A DNA stretch of 64,000 nucleotides from Rosellinia necatrix (taxonomy: Eukaryota; Ascomycota; Sordariomycetes; Xylariales; Xylariaceae): assembly GCA_021209875.1 (NCBI GenBank), contig JAGYVD010000003.1:2728001-2792000 (forward strand), in the 5' to 3' direction. Made by a program: the position numbers and the translations under genes. The notes below the pieces were generated by a model that worked only from the letters and a program-made list of their open reading frames with translations, was not told where the DNA came from and made no database searches. Shown here piece after piece: positions 49,217 to 61,255 of this stretch. Every line of letters starts with the position of its first letter. Positions within the stretch are counted from its first letter, which is position 1.

Positions 49217-50990
49217 GGTAGGTAGTTGGTCGTCACATCAAGAGAAGAGGGACAAGCCACCACCAAGGAGAATTACCGTATCACTGGGATGGTTGCGCAC
49301 GCCTTCCTCCCGCTCATCCCTCGCTCGCCAACCGTTTGGGGGGTGTGCAGGAGGAGTCCCGATGATGATGTTCTTCCACTCGCAATCATCCTACAGGATT
49401 CCGGCGGACAGTCGGTGCGAATTACACGCAGAATGACGAGAGAGGTAGATGTGCCGTCTCCACGCATAGTTGGGAAATTTGCCCACTGTCGAAGGTCCCG
49501 TTACAATCCTTCTGGGCAGACGATCATGTTTAGCCATTTGGAAGCGAATACCGCACTGTCAAGTAAATCTTCACTTTTGCATCCTCTGGGTTCATCGCGT
49601 CGGCTTATGATCGGCGTGGCGATTGCGACAGCTGGCAATCTGCTTGCATGCGGCTCGGTTGGGATTTTGAGCCGGGTCGATATCACCTTGTTTGAGGCTC
49701 TTTGCGCTGTAGCCTAGTTCAGGGCGGTTTGTACCAAGGCTTCCCTGAATAGCTGCACAGCCTTAAGCATGGGGTTTGGTGAATGAACATTACAGTAGGG
49801 TGGCTGGCCGCCGGAACGAACCTATTTGAGGCTTGTTTTGTGTCTAAGACATTCATGCGTGCTTTTCCCGACTGACTGGCTTGCAGCCTTATGGATCTCA
49901 GATGTTTCGGCTGCTCCTGCTGATACTACGTAGTGGCATAGACTTTTTCGACGGCTAAATCCTCGTTGATGTGGGGGATCTAGTTGCATGCCAATGTCCA
50001 GGTCGGGAATGGAGGGATTCGTGTGTGTTCGCTGGTGCCTCGAATTACGCCCACCATTGGTAACATACTTTGTTCCTTGGCTATCCGATCCATGGTTCTG
50101 GTCTTCCTTGATAGGCTGCCTCAACCATACTGCTCAGCATATTTCCTATTTAAAGCTGAATCAAGAACGGCCTAACCGTATCATAGGAGGCGGCTCGGCC
50201 CTCCAGCCATGATGCCCATTTGGTACCGTAGGTGGCCATCTATGTGTCCGTTGTAAAGCTGGGAGACGATATCCTCTAAGGGGAGGCGTGATGGGGCTGC
50301 TCGTGCCGCGATTGGGCGGTTGTGGGCTAATAAAAGCATGCTAGTTATGCCCGGCACACTTGACCCCTCCCCCCCCTAGAGTATATGGTTGCGACGAAGT
50401 TGCCCGACAATAGCGCCTGCGGTAGCTCGTGGTACCGCTCGAGCAAAACCTCGTTGGCGGGATCCTGAGCCCCCATGTACGTAGATAGTATAGAGATGAG
50501 AAGAGTTGTATAGTACGGGTTGGGCGAACAACGCTGGATATCATCTCACTAGTTGCGGAAAGCCACATGGCCGGATCGCGTTCCAAGCCGTCCATCGGTC
50601 GTCGCCTGGCCCGAACCTAGAACCTACCTAATCCGAACCATGGCGATTTTCACTAGCACCCATAGCAGCTAGGTCGCCTTCGACGTTCTTCATTCTCGAG
50701 ATCGATCTACATGCCAGTATTGTTGTATAGGTATACCCCTACTCACATAACTGGGGAACCTCATCCTGCTGTGGGTATGAAGATACATGGCATAGGAGCG
50801 ACTCCTGTGGACTGCATGCCAATGGCGTTAGTTATCCCAGTAGTCCGCATAGTAGTCTACATAGGAGGAGCGACCGCGTCCTTGGCGGACCAGACACCGC
50901 ACATGGTTTCGATGCACTAAGTCCAGTTGAATGATGAGATGCGGAATATTGTTTGCCATTAGTCTGCTAGGCATCGTAGGTTAGTTAGGT

Positions 50991-51017
50991 CGGGTTAGGT
51001 TAGGTTAGGTTAGGTTA
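50991..51017 (+). repeat. Interstitial (GGTTA)n pentamer array
   Basis: Five perfect GGTTA units (TTAGG in another phase), followed at once by a three-copy 10-bp repeat (AAATGGCCC). TTAGG is the arthropod telomere unit; fungi normally use TTAGGG, so this is probably just a simple repeat. A shorter GGTTAGGTTA occurs near 8100. Confidence 0.75.
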
Positions 51018-51337
51018 AATGGCCCAAATGGCCCAAATGTCTCTGGTCGGTGTTCCCCCCCCCTCCATCCCCCCTTTGATAGTAGGCCCCCCTAGATACG
51101 TAGTAGGTAGGTACGAGAAGTTTGGGTAAGTCACCTCGTGGCTCGGGACCCCCCAACATCATTATCCACCTGTGTATGTAGTTAGTTAGTTATTAACGAC
51201 CAGGTAGGTAAGCCGAGGAGGCAATCCGCGAAGAATCCTTTGGGTGGGTAAATTGGATATCAATCCATCTGTGGGAGTCTGATAACATCATTGATCGGTG
51301 GTGGGAGTGATGGTAGTGGCGGCATGTCATGTGCATA

Positions 51338-51368
51338 GTGGTAGTGGTGGTGGTGGTGGTGGTGGTGT
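51338..51368. repeat. (GGT)n triplet tract
   Basis: About ten GGT units in non-coding DNA. Confidence 0.9.
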
Positions 51369-53289
51369 TGCTGGTTGCATGGCAACCTCATCAAAGCCCT
51401 GTTTCTGCCCTGTTTGAATCAGCTGCAGCCTCGATGCAATTCTTTAGGTAAGCGATGTAACGCCTCCTCGCCTGCGGCCCTATTTTTAGTCTTAATAACC
51501 TTAAATTTTCAGAACGGCATGCCCTGACGGGGTGTCCTGCTGGGTATCAAGGTGGGCCGGGTTTCAGGTCCTCCATCTCATCTACATGTATCAATCAAAG
51601 TAAGTAGTGCGGAGAAGTGAGAATTTTTCCTTTCTAATGATAGGACTATTATGACATATCGATTATGCTGCGGTGTGATGTCGAACAAACCGAAACAAGC
51701 TCTCTGCTCGCGTGTGTCATCGCCGGCTCCTTTCGATAGGCAATAGGAAGCAATTATTATTGTAAAGACAATTGAATAGTTAGTTAGAAAGAGAAAGGGG
51801 AAAATTTTTAGAAAAAAAAAAAAAAAAAGAGAAAGGAGGCAGAATCAAGACGGCCCGTTATCGCGACTCTGTCTCTCTCTCTCCCCCACAGAGGAACGCC
51901 AGCAGTGCCGACTGAGCGAGCGACAAAAGAGGGCGGGCGAGACACTGTGTGCGGGGACAGGACAGAACCGATTACGAAATGCGATCCCGTATGGTCCAAA
52001 AGTACAGATAATCTTATTTGGTGGGTTGGGAGAGTAGGCGGAGAGTAGATGTGCTCTAGTGTGCGGCACAGACGGCATTGCGATCGAGTTAACGACCTTA
52101 GACGATAGCACATAGCCTATTTTTAATTAAGCTTGCCATGATCGACGCCTCTACAATATGGTGAACAATGCGGTTCAGGCTCTGCGAGAATTACTTCGTA
52201 TGCCGGTAACTATGGCCATGCACATCAACTCCATACAAAGATAGTATGAGGTGGTGCTGAAGGAACCGAAGGAACTGAAGGGGATGGAAGCCCCCTCTCT
52301 TCCATGCTATGTAAGCACCGCCCTTGATCAACAACGGAAACATGAGCATTGGATCGGATCGATGGTAGTGGATGCTCGTCCGTCGGCCGACCGACCGGCC
52401 GGCTTAATTGTGTAATGAAACCGAGTGGTGTTGCGGAGGGCGTATGTGACTACTACGTATGTGAGTAGGCGGTAAGTAGGCACATACTTCATGTCGAAAG
52501 TGCTTTGGGCCCCAGTTACCCACATTCTGTCCACACGTTTTCCCGTAATATCAAGTCAATATCACCTACCGAGTCGAGATGTTTAATCTAGACACGTGCA
52601 GTGGTTTCATCTCCAGGGGCGGTGGACAATACCAGGTCAGGTACTGCTGGGCAGTCACTCTACTCTATCTACCGAGGGGAGACACTAGATTAGCTGGTCT
52701 ACTATGTAGATAACTAGTATCCACAAGACGGAACTGACTTGTAACTATAACGGACACGGGTGGTAGTCTGGTGTATTAACGCAGACTAACATGGGGGAGG
52801 GAAGGGGGGGGGGGGGGGAGTCAACGGATCTCGCTGATCTTGACCTGTTCATCATCGAAAGCTTGCTCGAAACGGTTGCTAATTTTGTTGGCGCTTGTTG
52901 TCCCTCGGCCGGGGGGGCTCAACCCAATCGACTGCCCCCAGAGGCACACAATATAGCATAGTTAGTTAGTTAGTTACCTGTGGCTCTGTCTGTCTGTACG
53001 TAGTAGGAGGTAGCTAGGTAAGTCTGTAGAGGGGATATCGGCGTTCCGGGTGCCGCGCATACACGCTGTACGTTGTTTTAGACAACATCATACCCGAACC
53101 GGTGTGTATTCGGGAGTGGATGGCTTGTGGAAAAAAGATGATGGCCAAAAATAAAATAAAAATAAACAGAAACAGCACCCACGCTACCCCATCTTATGTC
53201 AGACTTGTTGAGAGAGTGGGAGTAGGTGGGAGGGAGGAAACAAGCCAAACAAGCCTGGACTGGCAATGTACCGGCTACTACACTATGAG

Positions 53290-53326
53290 TGGGCTAGCTG
53301 GGCTGGCTGGGCTGGCTGGGCTGGCG
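53290..53326. repeat. (GGGCTGGCT)n tandem repeat
   Basis: Four near-identical copies of a 9-bp unit. In one frame it would read Gly-Leu-Ala repeats; no gene is supported around it. Confidence 0.85.
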
Positions 53327-56300
53327 GTGACCAAAGGCGCCACTTATGGGACCCCGTTAGGCTTGGAAGGCGATACACTACCTAGGTAGTTACTTCCTAC
53401 ATGCCTTCCTTCCTACCTATTCCTAGGTACCTAGTTATGGGTACGTGCCCAATGGTTTCGCTGGGCTCAGTGCGTCATATCATCCACTGGTTAGGGGAGG
53501 AACTTCGCCGCAGTTGACTTACCTAAATATGTGCTGCATGTATGTACATACTGTATGTACCTTATGGCTTGCTTGAGGTGGAGGGTTGCTGTATGGCTCG
53601 CTATACGTGTTGCTGATACGACCTATGATTAAACCGTTTAGTTGGCAGTAGCGCGTCGCGCTAGGTTGGTTACAGGGAGCTTTGGCGAGACACCCTGACA
53701 TCAGTCTCTCTACCTGCCCAGGTAGATAGTTACAGCTATAATTACTTAAGTACCCTGCCACTCACACACATTGCATGGTGCTTTTAGGTATCAGCACCTG
53801 CACCATAGTACATACCCAGGCAAGTAGGTAGATTACATACATGCACTAGACCACAATAGCAGTATTTTTCTCGCTAGGCTTAGCTAACACCCCCATCTAC
53901 CATCCACTCTTAGGATTCACCAAGACCGCGCGGGACCAGATGAGGTCAGGTGAGACAAGGCGGTCAAGGTCCAATCAAGCGCAGCACGGTCGCAACGAGG
54001 TAACGGAATAACCCGCAACCGGCAGTGTTTGTCCACTGCCTATACTGACTTCCCGACTTCCTTGCCTCAGGTATGGTTGCCTGTTACGCCACTTGCTGGG
54101 TGCGAATCACAACAGCGTGGCTCAGCCCGATCTATTATGTGCCGTAGGTACACAATACACTAGCTACCTAGGTAGTTGGTGAGTTCCTTCCTTTCCTCAC
54201 TCGCTACCAATACCAAGTTGCCCGCGAGGATGCAAGGTGTGGTAACGTGCGGTACAGTAGTTATAGCCAGTGTAACGAGCCCTGGCATGCCTGCCTGTGA
54301 CGAGCCTTTCTTAGGTAAGTCCCAATGACACGTTCCCGATGGGACATTCCCAAGGTTGCACAACCATCGTGACCATGATCAACGACAACGACGACGATAC
54401 CGGCGACGACACCGACGGCGGCGGCGTCAACGATAACGAGAATGTGGACATCTGATCACTGCCCTCAACCCGTCATGGGGGGCAGCAGTCAAATGATCTT
54501 AATCACGAGGCTGTCTCTGCTGTTATCTCGAGAACTAACTTCGCAGTCCATGTGCTCGCGAAGACTGCCACAACTGCCGGCTCTTATCTGTGATGGTGTA
54601 TAGGCAATATAAAGAGACACGGTGCTGGTAGTAGAATGCTATCTCGCTATCTGGCTGGCTATCTGGCTAACTGTGTCTCTGCCTGCCTGCCTACCTCGCT
54701 ACCCTCGCTACCCTCGCTACCTACCAACTAAACTACCTACACTAACCCAGTATGTACCTTGGACGTTGGGCTGGGATGCAATCATGGCCTCCGGGCGCCT
54801 CCTCACAGGGTAGCACGGTACTGTACGGTACTAGACAATTCTAGCGGTAATTAGCTCCGTCCTCGTTGTTAAGCTTATTTATCGGTAAGAGCTAAGGCTC
54901 GAGAGCGCAAGCGACAGCGAATGGGCGAGTCGCCCATGGCCTTCCAGCCGTGGCTACGGCGCATCGGTACACCACACACTCCAATCGCCGGTTGCCTGGG
55001 AGCCACAGCCGGGCTAGCTTTGGGCGAACGGCCGAAAATGGCATCTGTGGAGAAGCTTCTTTTCTCGTCTTTCGAGACTCCTGAGACGAGCCCACCGGCG
55101 TGAGACTAGCCTAGACGGGGTTAGTCCGCCTCGAGTTTAGACTAGCGTATGTTAGTGCGGTTAGACTAGACCGGGTCGCCATGTCGCCCTGTCTACAGTA
55201 CCTTGGAAAAAGGGAAATTGGCCCTCCCCACAACCTCCAGACCACCCCGTCCCCGGGCAGCACCTCGACAAGTAGGTAGCTAACCACAGTGGAAGGACTT
55301 GCTGGGCATGACCTGGACTCTTAGCCAGCCGGCTAGCCACTGATTGATCAACGACAAGCGCGTTCACGTTCACTGCCTCGCCATGTCGGTCTGCTCTCCG
55401 GAGATATGGGGTCAAGGGTCCAGAACCGTCTCACTTCTCACTCCTCGCACTCGCTCGGGGACGCTATTTCGGTCGTATTGCCCGCCAAAGATTACGTCAG
55501 GTAGCCTAACGCTCTACCCCGTCCGCCTACCTACCTCCTCCATTCGTTCTGAGCCGCTGGACTAGACTCCGGTACGCACGAGATAGATGGCTGGCTGGCC
55601 ATCGTCTTCGCCGTTGTCACCGAAATAGTCTGCCGCACCCACATCCACATTGGCCACCCAACCAACGGAGCCCCTACCACAGTAGCACAGGAGGAAGCAA
55701 TGCGCTGCGATGACGATGGGCCGGCGATCTGCCCGTGCTGGAGTCGGTAAGGTGCTGGCGATCGGTGACGGCGCTACTCTAGCACCTGTGTACATACTTG
55801 TATGATATGATGGCGGCCATTGTCGGGAGCATCAGAAGAGTCGCCCCAGTGCCTCGTACAGTACGGTGCGCGGCGGGATAGAGGATGGTGCCGTCCCTGT
55901 TGCGGATGGATCTATCTTATTAAGACCGAGAAGGTCCCCGTGCGGCTTCCGAGGCTTCCTCGACCCCGGTGAATGAGAGGACGAGTCCTGGACAGCGGTA
56001 TGCTGTGGTACGTACATGCGTCCACTACATTATATACGTATATGCTATGTATGTGGTATGGTATGGTGCCTTCTGGGCATTACGCTACAGAACTAAATTC
56101 CCCGTGGCCAACCGGCGTGAGGAATCCGGCGTATCAGTTAGTTACCCAGCCGATTAGCTTGGTCTTGATCGCGGGTTTGATGCCGCCCTCTCATCCTCCT
56201 GCTCCTCCCCTGCGTAAATGAACAAAACAGGCCAAGCCGCAGTGTCGCACAGCTGTGCAAGATTAGCATATCTCTAGTGGAGGCAGGGAGAGGAGAGTGT

Positions 56301-56955
56301 CGACAAGCACTTGCTAAAACTGGCATCCCTCACTCCCCAACCTGAGTTTAAGGCCGCTCTAACGTCGATACGGAATACGTTTAGCTTCTGGCGAAACATG
56401 GCCCAATTCGGTGGAGCGGGCTGGGGTGCCCATGAAGCGGCCACCCATTGGCTGCCAGGAACCCTGAAGTCTCCCCTCTCCTCAGACACGGACAAGGTGT
56501 GGGATTCGCTTGCGCCAACCTTGAGTCGGGTACCTAATGACAGTACCTACTACATACTACGCCTCACAATCTTCAAGTCATCGGAGCCGAGAGTCCCATG
56601 CATACACACTTGGCTACAGATAGCGTTGAGCCTTGTCTAGTCTCACCCCTCCCCCCCTGGTAACTTTAGCAATGATGCAGGAACCAATTTGGGCTGTTGT
56701 GGCGCCATACAGTACAGGACAGGACTTGTCCGTACCTCCTTCACATGGTAGCGCGCAGGCCAGTCAGTGCCTTACTACTTATCCCCGTCACCCCCAGCTG
56801 GGGGCGAGGGACTGCCCGAGATTCATAAAGGACTGCCCATTCCGCCCTCGAGAATATTTGAAATCCCCTTGAGCTCGACTTCACACCTTGCTCGTCTCGA
56901 CCATCGTCAAGTTGAACAGAAGCATACCGCTCTTCACTCATCACGTCTATGAGCA

Positions 56956-58142
56956 ATGGCAGCCGTCACACAGAACCCGGGCAATACTGCTACCAAGAGA
57001 CCTGAGCGTCTTCGGGATACGTTATACGCCGATATGATGAAGCCCGATGAGGATCTCAGCAAGATGGCAGACCCTGCCGAGCGTAGGAGGATCCAAAACC
57101 GACTCGCTCAGCGAGCCTACCGTATGTGTTCACGTCCCTCCATCCATCCATGGCGGGCCTTTGTCGCTAACTTTATATCCAAGGACGCAAGATGCGAGAG
57201 CAGAAGAACGAGGTTGAGAAGCTGAGAGATCAGATCAAGAAGCTGCAGGAGACACCCGATTCCAGCAACACCAGCAGGCAGAGTACGCCCTGCACACCCC
57301 CGGAGAGCAGCGGCACTCCCGCCATACCCACTGCCTCTCTGTCGCCTCCCAGTTTTGAGGTTGTCAACACACCGTCCTCGGAGCACCAGTGGGTGGGAGG
57401 ATATTTCCACGAATGGCCCGCGGCACCGGCACCACAGGAGAGCTTCATGACGGGGCTGATCTCTCCTACCGAACTGGAAGCGCCACCGCCATACGACGAG
57501 TCGCTATGTGCGGGCTACTCATCCGATGGGTTCCCTGGTGCTCACGGTATGGTGAAGTCTCCCCCTACGAGCCGGCAACACCTCAAGTCGAGGCGTACTT
57601 CGTCTCAGTCCAAGCGACCGCGCCCGAATTTGCCCCGCAGTGTTGGCAGCCCAAGCCAAGTTCCGCAAAGCCCTCATTCGCCATGGATGGCTTCCCAGCC
57701 GTCACCGATGGACGTTCACGTCCCGCCTCCCCCGGGAGTCATGATGATGGCACCAGAGCCTCACATGCCCGTATATTCACCACACTTCGACCTCCACGGA
57801 CGCCCCGAGGAGTTTCACTATCCCTCGCCGCCCCATATGGACGATACGACAGCCTGGCAAATGCAGACGGCGGACGGGCTCGTGAGGGTACAATCAGACA
57901 CAAACCTGAGCGCCAGGGCGGCACCGCGATCCCTACCAGATGCCAACGCCCCGATACTGCACCTTGCAGTCGCCGGCGGTCATATCGATACGCTACGAAT
58001 TATTCTCAAGCAATGCAATGTCTCGGTCAACGTACGGGACAGTGCCGGTTACACACCTCTCCAGCGCGCGATAATCAACGGCCACACCGATATTGTAGAA
58101 CTACTGCTCAAGCACGGCGCGGAGGTGAATATCGACGGCTGA
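56956..58142 (+). CDS. bZIP transcription factor with C-terminal ankyrin repeats, 374 aa
   Basis: Two exons, 56956-57121 and 57184-58142, with a 62-bp phase-1 intron inside the basic region. The join gives RRRIQNRLAQRAYRRKMREQ (about residues 44-63), the N-x2-[A/Q]-x3-R basic region of fungal AP-1-like bZIP factors. The leucine zipper is short (KNEVEKLRDQIKKLQ). A ~200-residue Pro/Ser-rich middle follows, including EAPPPYDES, a PPxY motif, and a basic patch (SRQHLKSRRTSSQSKRPRP). The C-terminus holds about two ankyrin repeats (APILHLAVAGGHIDTLRIIL and GYTPLQRAIINGHTDIVELL) and ends right after the second. bZIP-ankyrin architectures occur in filamentous fungi; the target genes are unknown. The ankyrin part probably binds a regulatory partner. 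The zipper is short, so dimerisation partners cannot be predicted. Confidence 0.9.
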
Positions 58143-59262
58143 GACGCCTTTCCCGCGCTCGCCTGAGCGACGCATATACGCATTGACGACGGACACCGGA
58201 ACTGCATTGCATATTGGGGAGTTTTAGTGATTTTACATTTGGTTTGGCTTGGGGCTTGGGTTTTGGGACGGGTGAGCCTGTCGAGCACGGGGGGGGAGAC
58301 ATATGGCCTGGGGTTTTGGGGTTCGTGGCGCGAATTGACTTTGGATACCCTTTTCTGCGATGGCGCTCTCTGCTGATCGCCTTCCTATCCTGTCCCCGAA
58401 AATTTTATAGAGCGAGGGTTATCTTGATGCGCATGGTGCATCTCTACCCCTAGTCACAGCCGAGTCTGCGCATTCATCGGATCCATTGGTCATCCGATGA
58501 TGACTGGATCGGAAAACGGGCTACCCTGTAGTTAGATCTCAAAGAATATAACGACATAACAAGAATGTCTTAATACCCATTCCTGTCTCGGTTTCTTGTT
58601 CACCATAACCAGTGAATGTGTGTGTCATCGTTTCCCATAACTTGTCACCTGGGGTTCGTTCTGCATGTTGGCTGTCGCGTCACCGTCATACAACATAACC
58701 CTGTGGCTTAATGGAGAGAGCCCGCAGTGGCTCGCTGGAATCTGGAGTTTGGTTACGGGCCCTGTCACACAATTTCGTGTTCAGGCGAGACGATGGCCGA
58801 TCCTGTCACTCACATCGGTGGCTATGACCGCTATTGACAGGCGGGCGGACACTATAGCCAATCTCTCTGCCGGCTAGCGAATCGGTATAGAATGCGGCAC
58901 CAACTCTATCTGCCATGGCAGCCCATCAAGGCTCGGATGTTGGGTCGCATCCGGACGCTGGCAACCGCCCAGCGACGGCGATAGACCCCGTTACTCTCTA
59001 GCCACCTCGCGGACGTTGCGCCTGGAGTGGGCGGTTTGAGCCCACTGAACAAGCTTGGGCGCCAAGAACCAAGCGGTCTTGCGTGGCGTTTTTCTAGAAG
59101 GCCGGACCACCTACCCATACCTACCCATGGCGGCCGCCGATAACGAAAAAGCGAGATCGAAGCACGCAAAAAAAAAAAAGCTCGCCGTCATTCCGCGCAG
59201 AGAAGGTTACCATGACCGCTACCCACCACCACAACCACTTCAAGTGTGGTCGAGCAGATATT

Positions 59263-59488
59263 ACACACATACACATACACATCCATATCCACATACAACA
59301 TCCACATACACATCCACATACACATCCACATACACATTCACATCCACATTCACATTCACATACACATTCACATACACATCTACATACACATCTACATACA
59401 CATACACATACATATACACATCTACATACACATACATATACACATACATATACACATACATATACACATACACATACACATACACACC
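59263..59488. repeat. (CACATA/CACATC)n hexanucleotide array
   Basis: About 225 bp of CACATA, CACATC and CACATT hexamers. All six frames stay open across it because the period is a multiple of three, which produces long spurious Tyr/Thr- or His/Ile-rich ORFs. Confidence 0.92.
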
Positions 59489-60880
59489 CACTGACCCACC
59501 TAATCCACATATAAGTAGGTACATAGGTAGTTGCATACTTACACTTACATACGCACATACGTAGACCGGCGCTACTGCGTGCGCTGCGGGTATTCATATT
59601 AAGGTTACCGAAGACAATCAGGGTTCCCTTCACTCTGTTCTTGTCCCCTTTTTTTTCTTTTTTTTCCTTTTTTTTTCCGCCTTTTTTTCTCTCCCCTTCC
59701 TACTTCCCCATTCTGTTGTTGCCTCTCACCCCACCCCCAGCTCGTACTTGGCCGTTTACGGTCAGCTCGCTCGAGCTCTCTTGACCCCCCTCCCCCCCTC
59801 GGCTGGCTTCTCGTGGGCTGAAGGATCCGATCCGGCTCTTATGGAGAAATCCCTCCGTCGTCCAGCTAATCAGCGTGGGGAGAAGGATAACGGATTGGGC
59901 GGTAGCTATTTGGAATTGTTACGAGATTGAGGCACCCGCGAAACGTGGGAGGAGAGGACTGCTGGACCTGACCTGCTTTGTGTGCAAGTCTTGTTAGCGT
60001 GCCTCTCTGACGGCTGCCCTGACGATCAGGGAATCTAGACTTGGTCTATTACGAGATCCGGCCTGGTTTGTACCATGGCTACTTAACCTTAGTTGCTCCC
60101 CGTTATCTTCCTCTCGTATCATGATGGTGTGTGTGACTACAATAGCTAGTTGACTATGTGTCTGCGGTCGTCTCGTCTATCAACGGGGTTTCCTTGTGTC
60201 AGCCGGCGTCCACACGACCATCTGGAGACACTGCGCGTACGTACGTATGTATCTACCACGCATGGTATGCGGTTACGGATGGACGCTCAACCGACAACAT
60301 GTGCAGTCTGCCCTACGGCGGCATGGCATATGCGGGAGGCGCAGAAGAGGATTTGAGCACAACAGGATACCGGTTCGCGCTCGCAAGCGGTCAACGGCCA
60401 GGCTCGTCGTCCCCTCCAGCGTCTCGGCCGGTTACGCATTACGCACCCGGTCTTGCGGGCGCGCGCGCGCGCCGGGATGGCAATGGGCCATTGGCTGGCG
60501 GTTTCGCAACAGGCATCCTCGTAACAACACCCATTAAGTGCGTAACCTTGGCGCCGACTTGGCGGGTTGAAGAGACAGTTGCAGCTGCCTATCTCGGCCA
60601 GCTTCGGCCAGCTCGCATATCGAATAGCCCCTAGTGATACGGTACAACAGCCACTGTGGATATGTGCTGGAGGTGCTAGACAGGCGACACGGCCGTATTG
60701 TGCCCACATCCAGGCCTGCGGGAAGTACGTGAGACGACGAGGGCGTAGTTGAGGGTTATCGTCCAAAGTACGGATGGCGCCGTCGCGGTGGCGAACGGGC
60801 TTCCATCTCGGGGCATGGGCGTCTGTCTCAATTATTACGTTGTTCCCGTTGCATCGAGGCCGACCCAAAACGTGACAGCT

Positions 60881-60903
60881 GACACAGACACACAGACACA
60901 CAG

Positions 60904-60955
<52 letters not shown>

Positions 60956-60958
60956 ACA
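60881..60958. repeat. (CA)n microsatellite
   Basis: CACAGA units lead into an uninterrupted CA run of about 50 bp. Confidence 0.92.
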
Positions 60959-61004
60959 TGAGAGTCAGAGGAGTCAATCAGCATCGCACAGCAGTATGTA
61001 CGTC

Positions 61005-61067
61005 TGTATGTATGTATGTATGTATGTATGTATGTATGTATGCATGTATATATATGTATGTATGGCT
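61005..61067. repeat. (TATG)n tetranucleotide tract
   Basis: About ten TATG units with a few variant TATA and CATG units, a short distance from the CA microsatellite. Confidence 0.9.
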
Positions 61068-61194
61068 GCATACATATATAAATACAAAACATACATAACT
61101 ATAACTACGTACCTAGAGGTAGGTGGATATTAGGTAGTTCCAGAGTACATACATACACACATACATATACGTACAATACATATAGGTACATACA

Positions 61195-61255
61195 TACATA
61201 CCTATTGTATAGATAAGTAAGGTTAAGATACCTACCTAGGTAAGGTACCTTTACC
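61195..61255. repeat. TACCTACCTAGGTAAGGTACC palindromic tract
   Basis: A copy of the window-wide palindromic motif, centred near 61236, next to CATA repeats. Confidence 0.8.

Larger units (their letters stand above)
43982..56955. other. About 13 kb without a convincing gene
   Basis: Many short ORFs occur but none shows a recognisable domain, a plausible exon chain or codon bias. The longest with an ATG are 44993-45394 (+, 133 codons, Cys-rich) and about 49289-49717 (+, 143 codons); both are unsupported. The stretch holds many simple repeats, T and A homopolymers of 15-21 bases (near 45912, 48999 and 51813), a GGTTA tract and scattered palindromic motifs. It may contain non-coding RNA genes, decayed elements or fast-evolving orphan genes that cannot be recognised by eye. 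Confidence 0.5.

Noticed and set aside
49289..49717. 143-codon ATG ORF
   Set aside because: No recognisable domain or codon preference; isolated in a gene-free region rich in simple repeats.
54375..54455. 27-codon Asp/Asn/Gly-rich ORF with ATG
   Set aside because: Derived from a degenerate GAC/GGC triplet repeat; too short and low in complexity to support as a gene.
59055..59633. Long Tyr/Thr- and Cys/Val-rich ORFs on both strands
   Set aside because: They are produced by the CACATA hexamer array, whose period keeps every frame open.
60287..60955. 222-codon minus-strand ORF
   Set aside because: It starts inside the CA microsatellite from a non-ATG codon and has no domain or codon bias.
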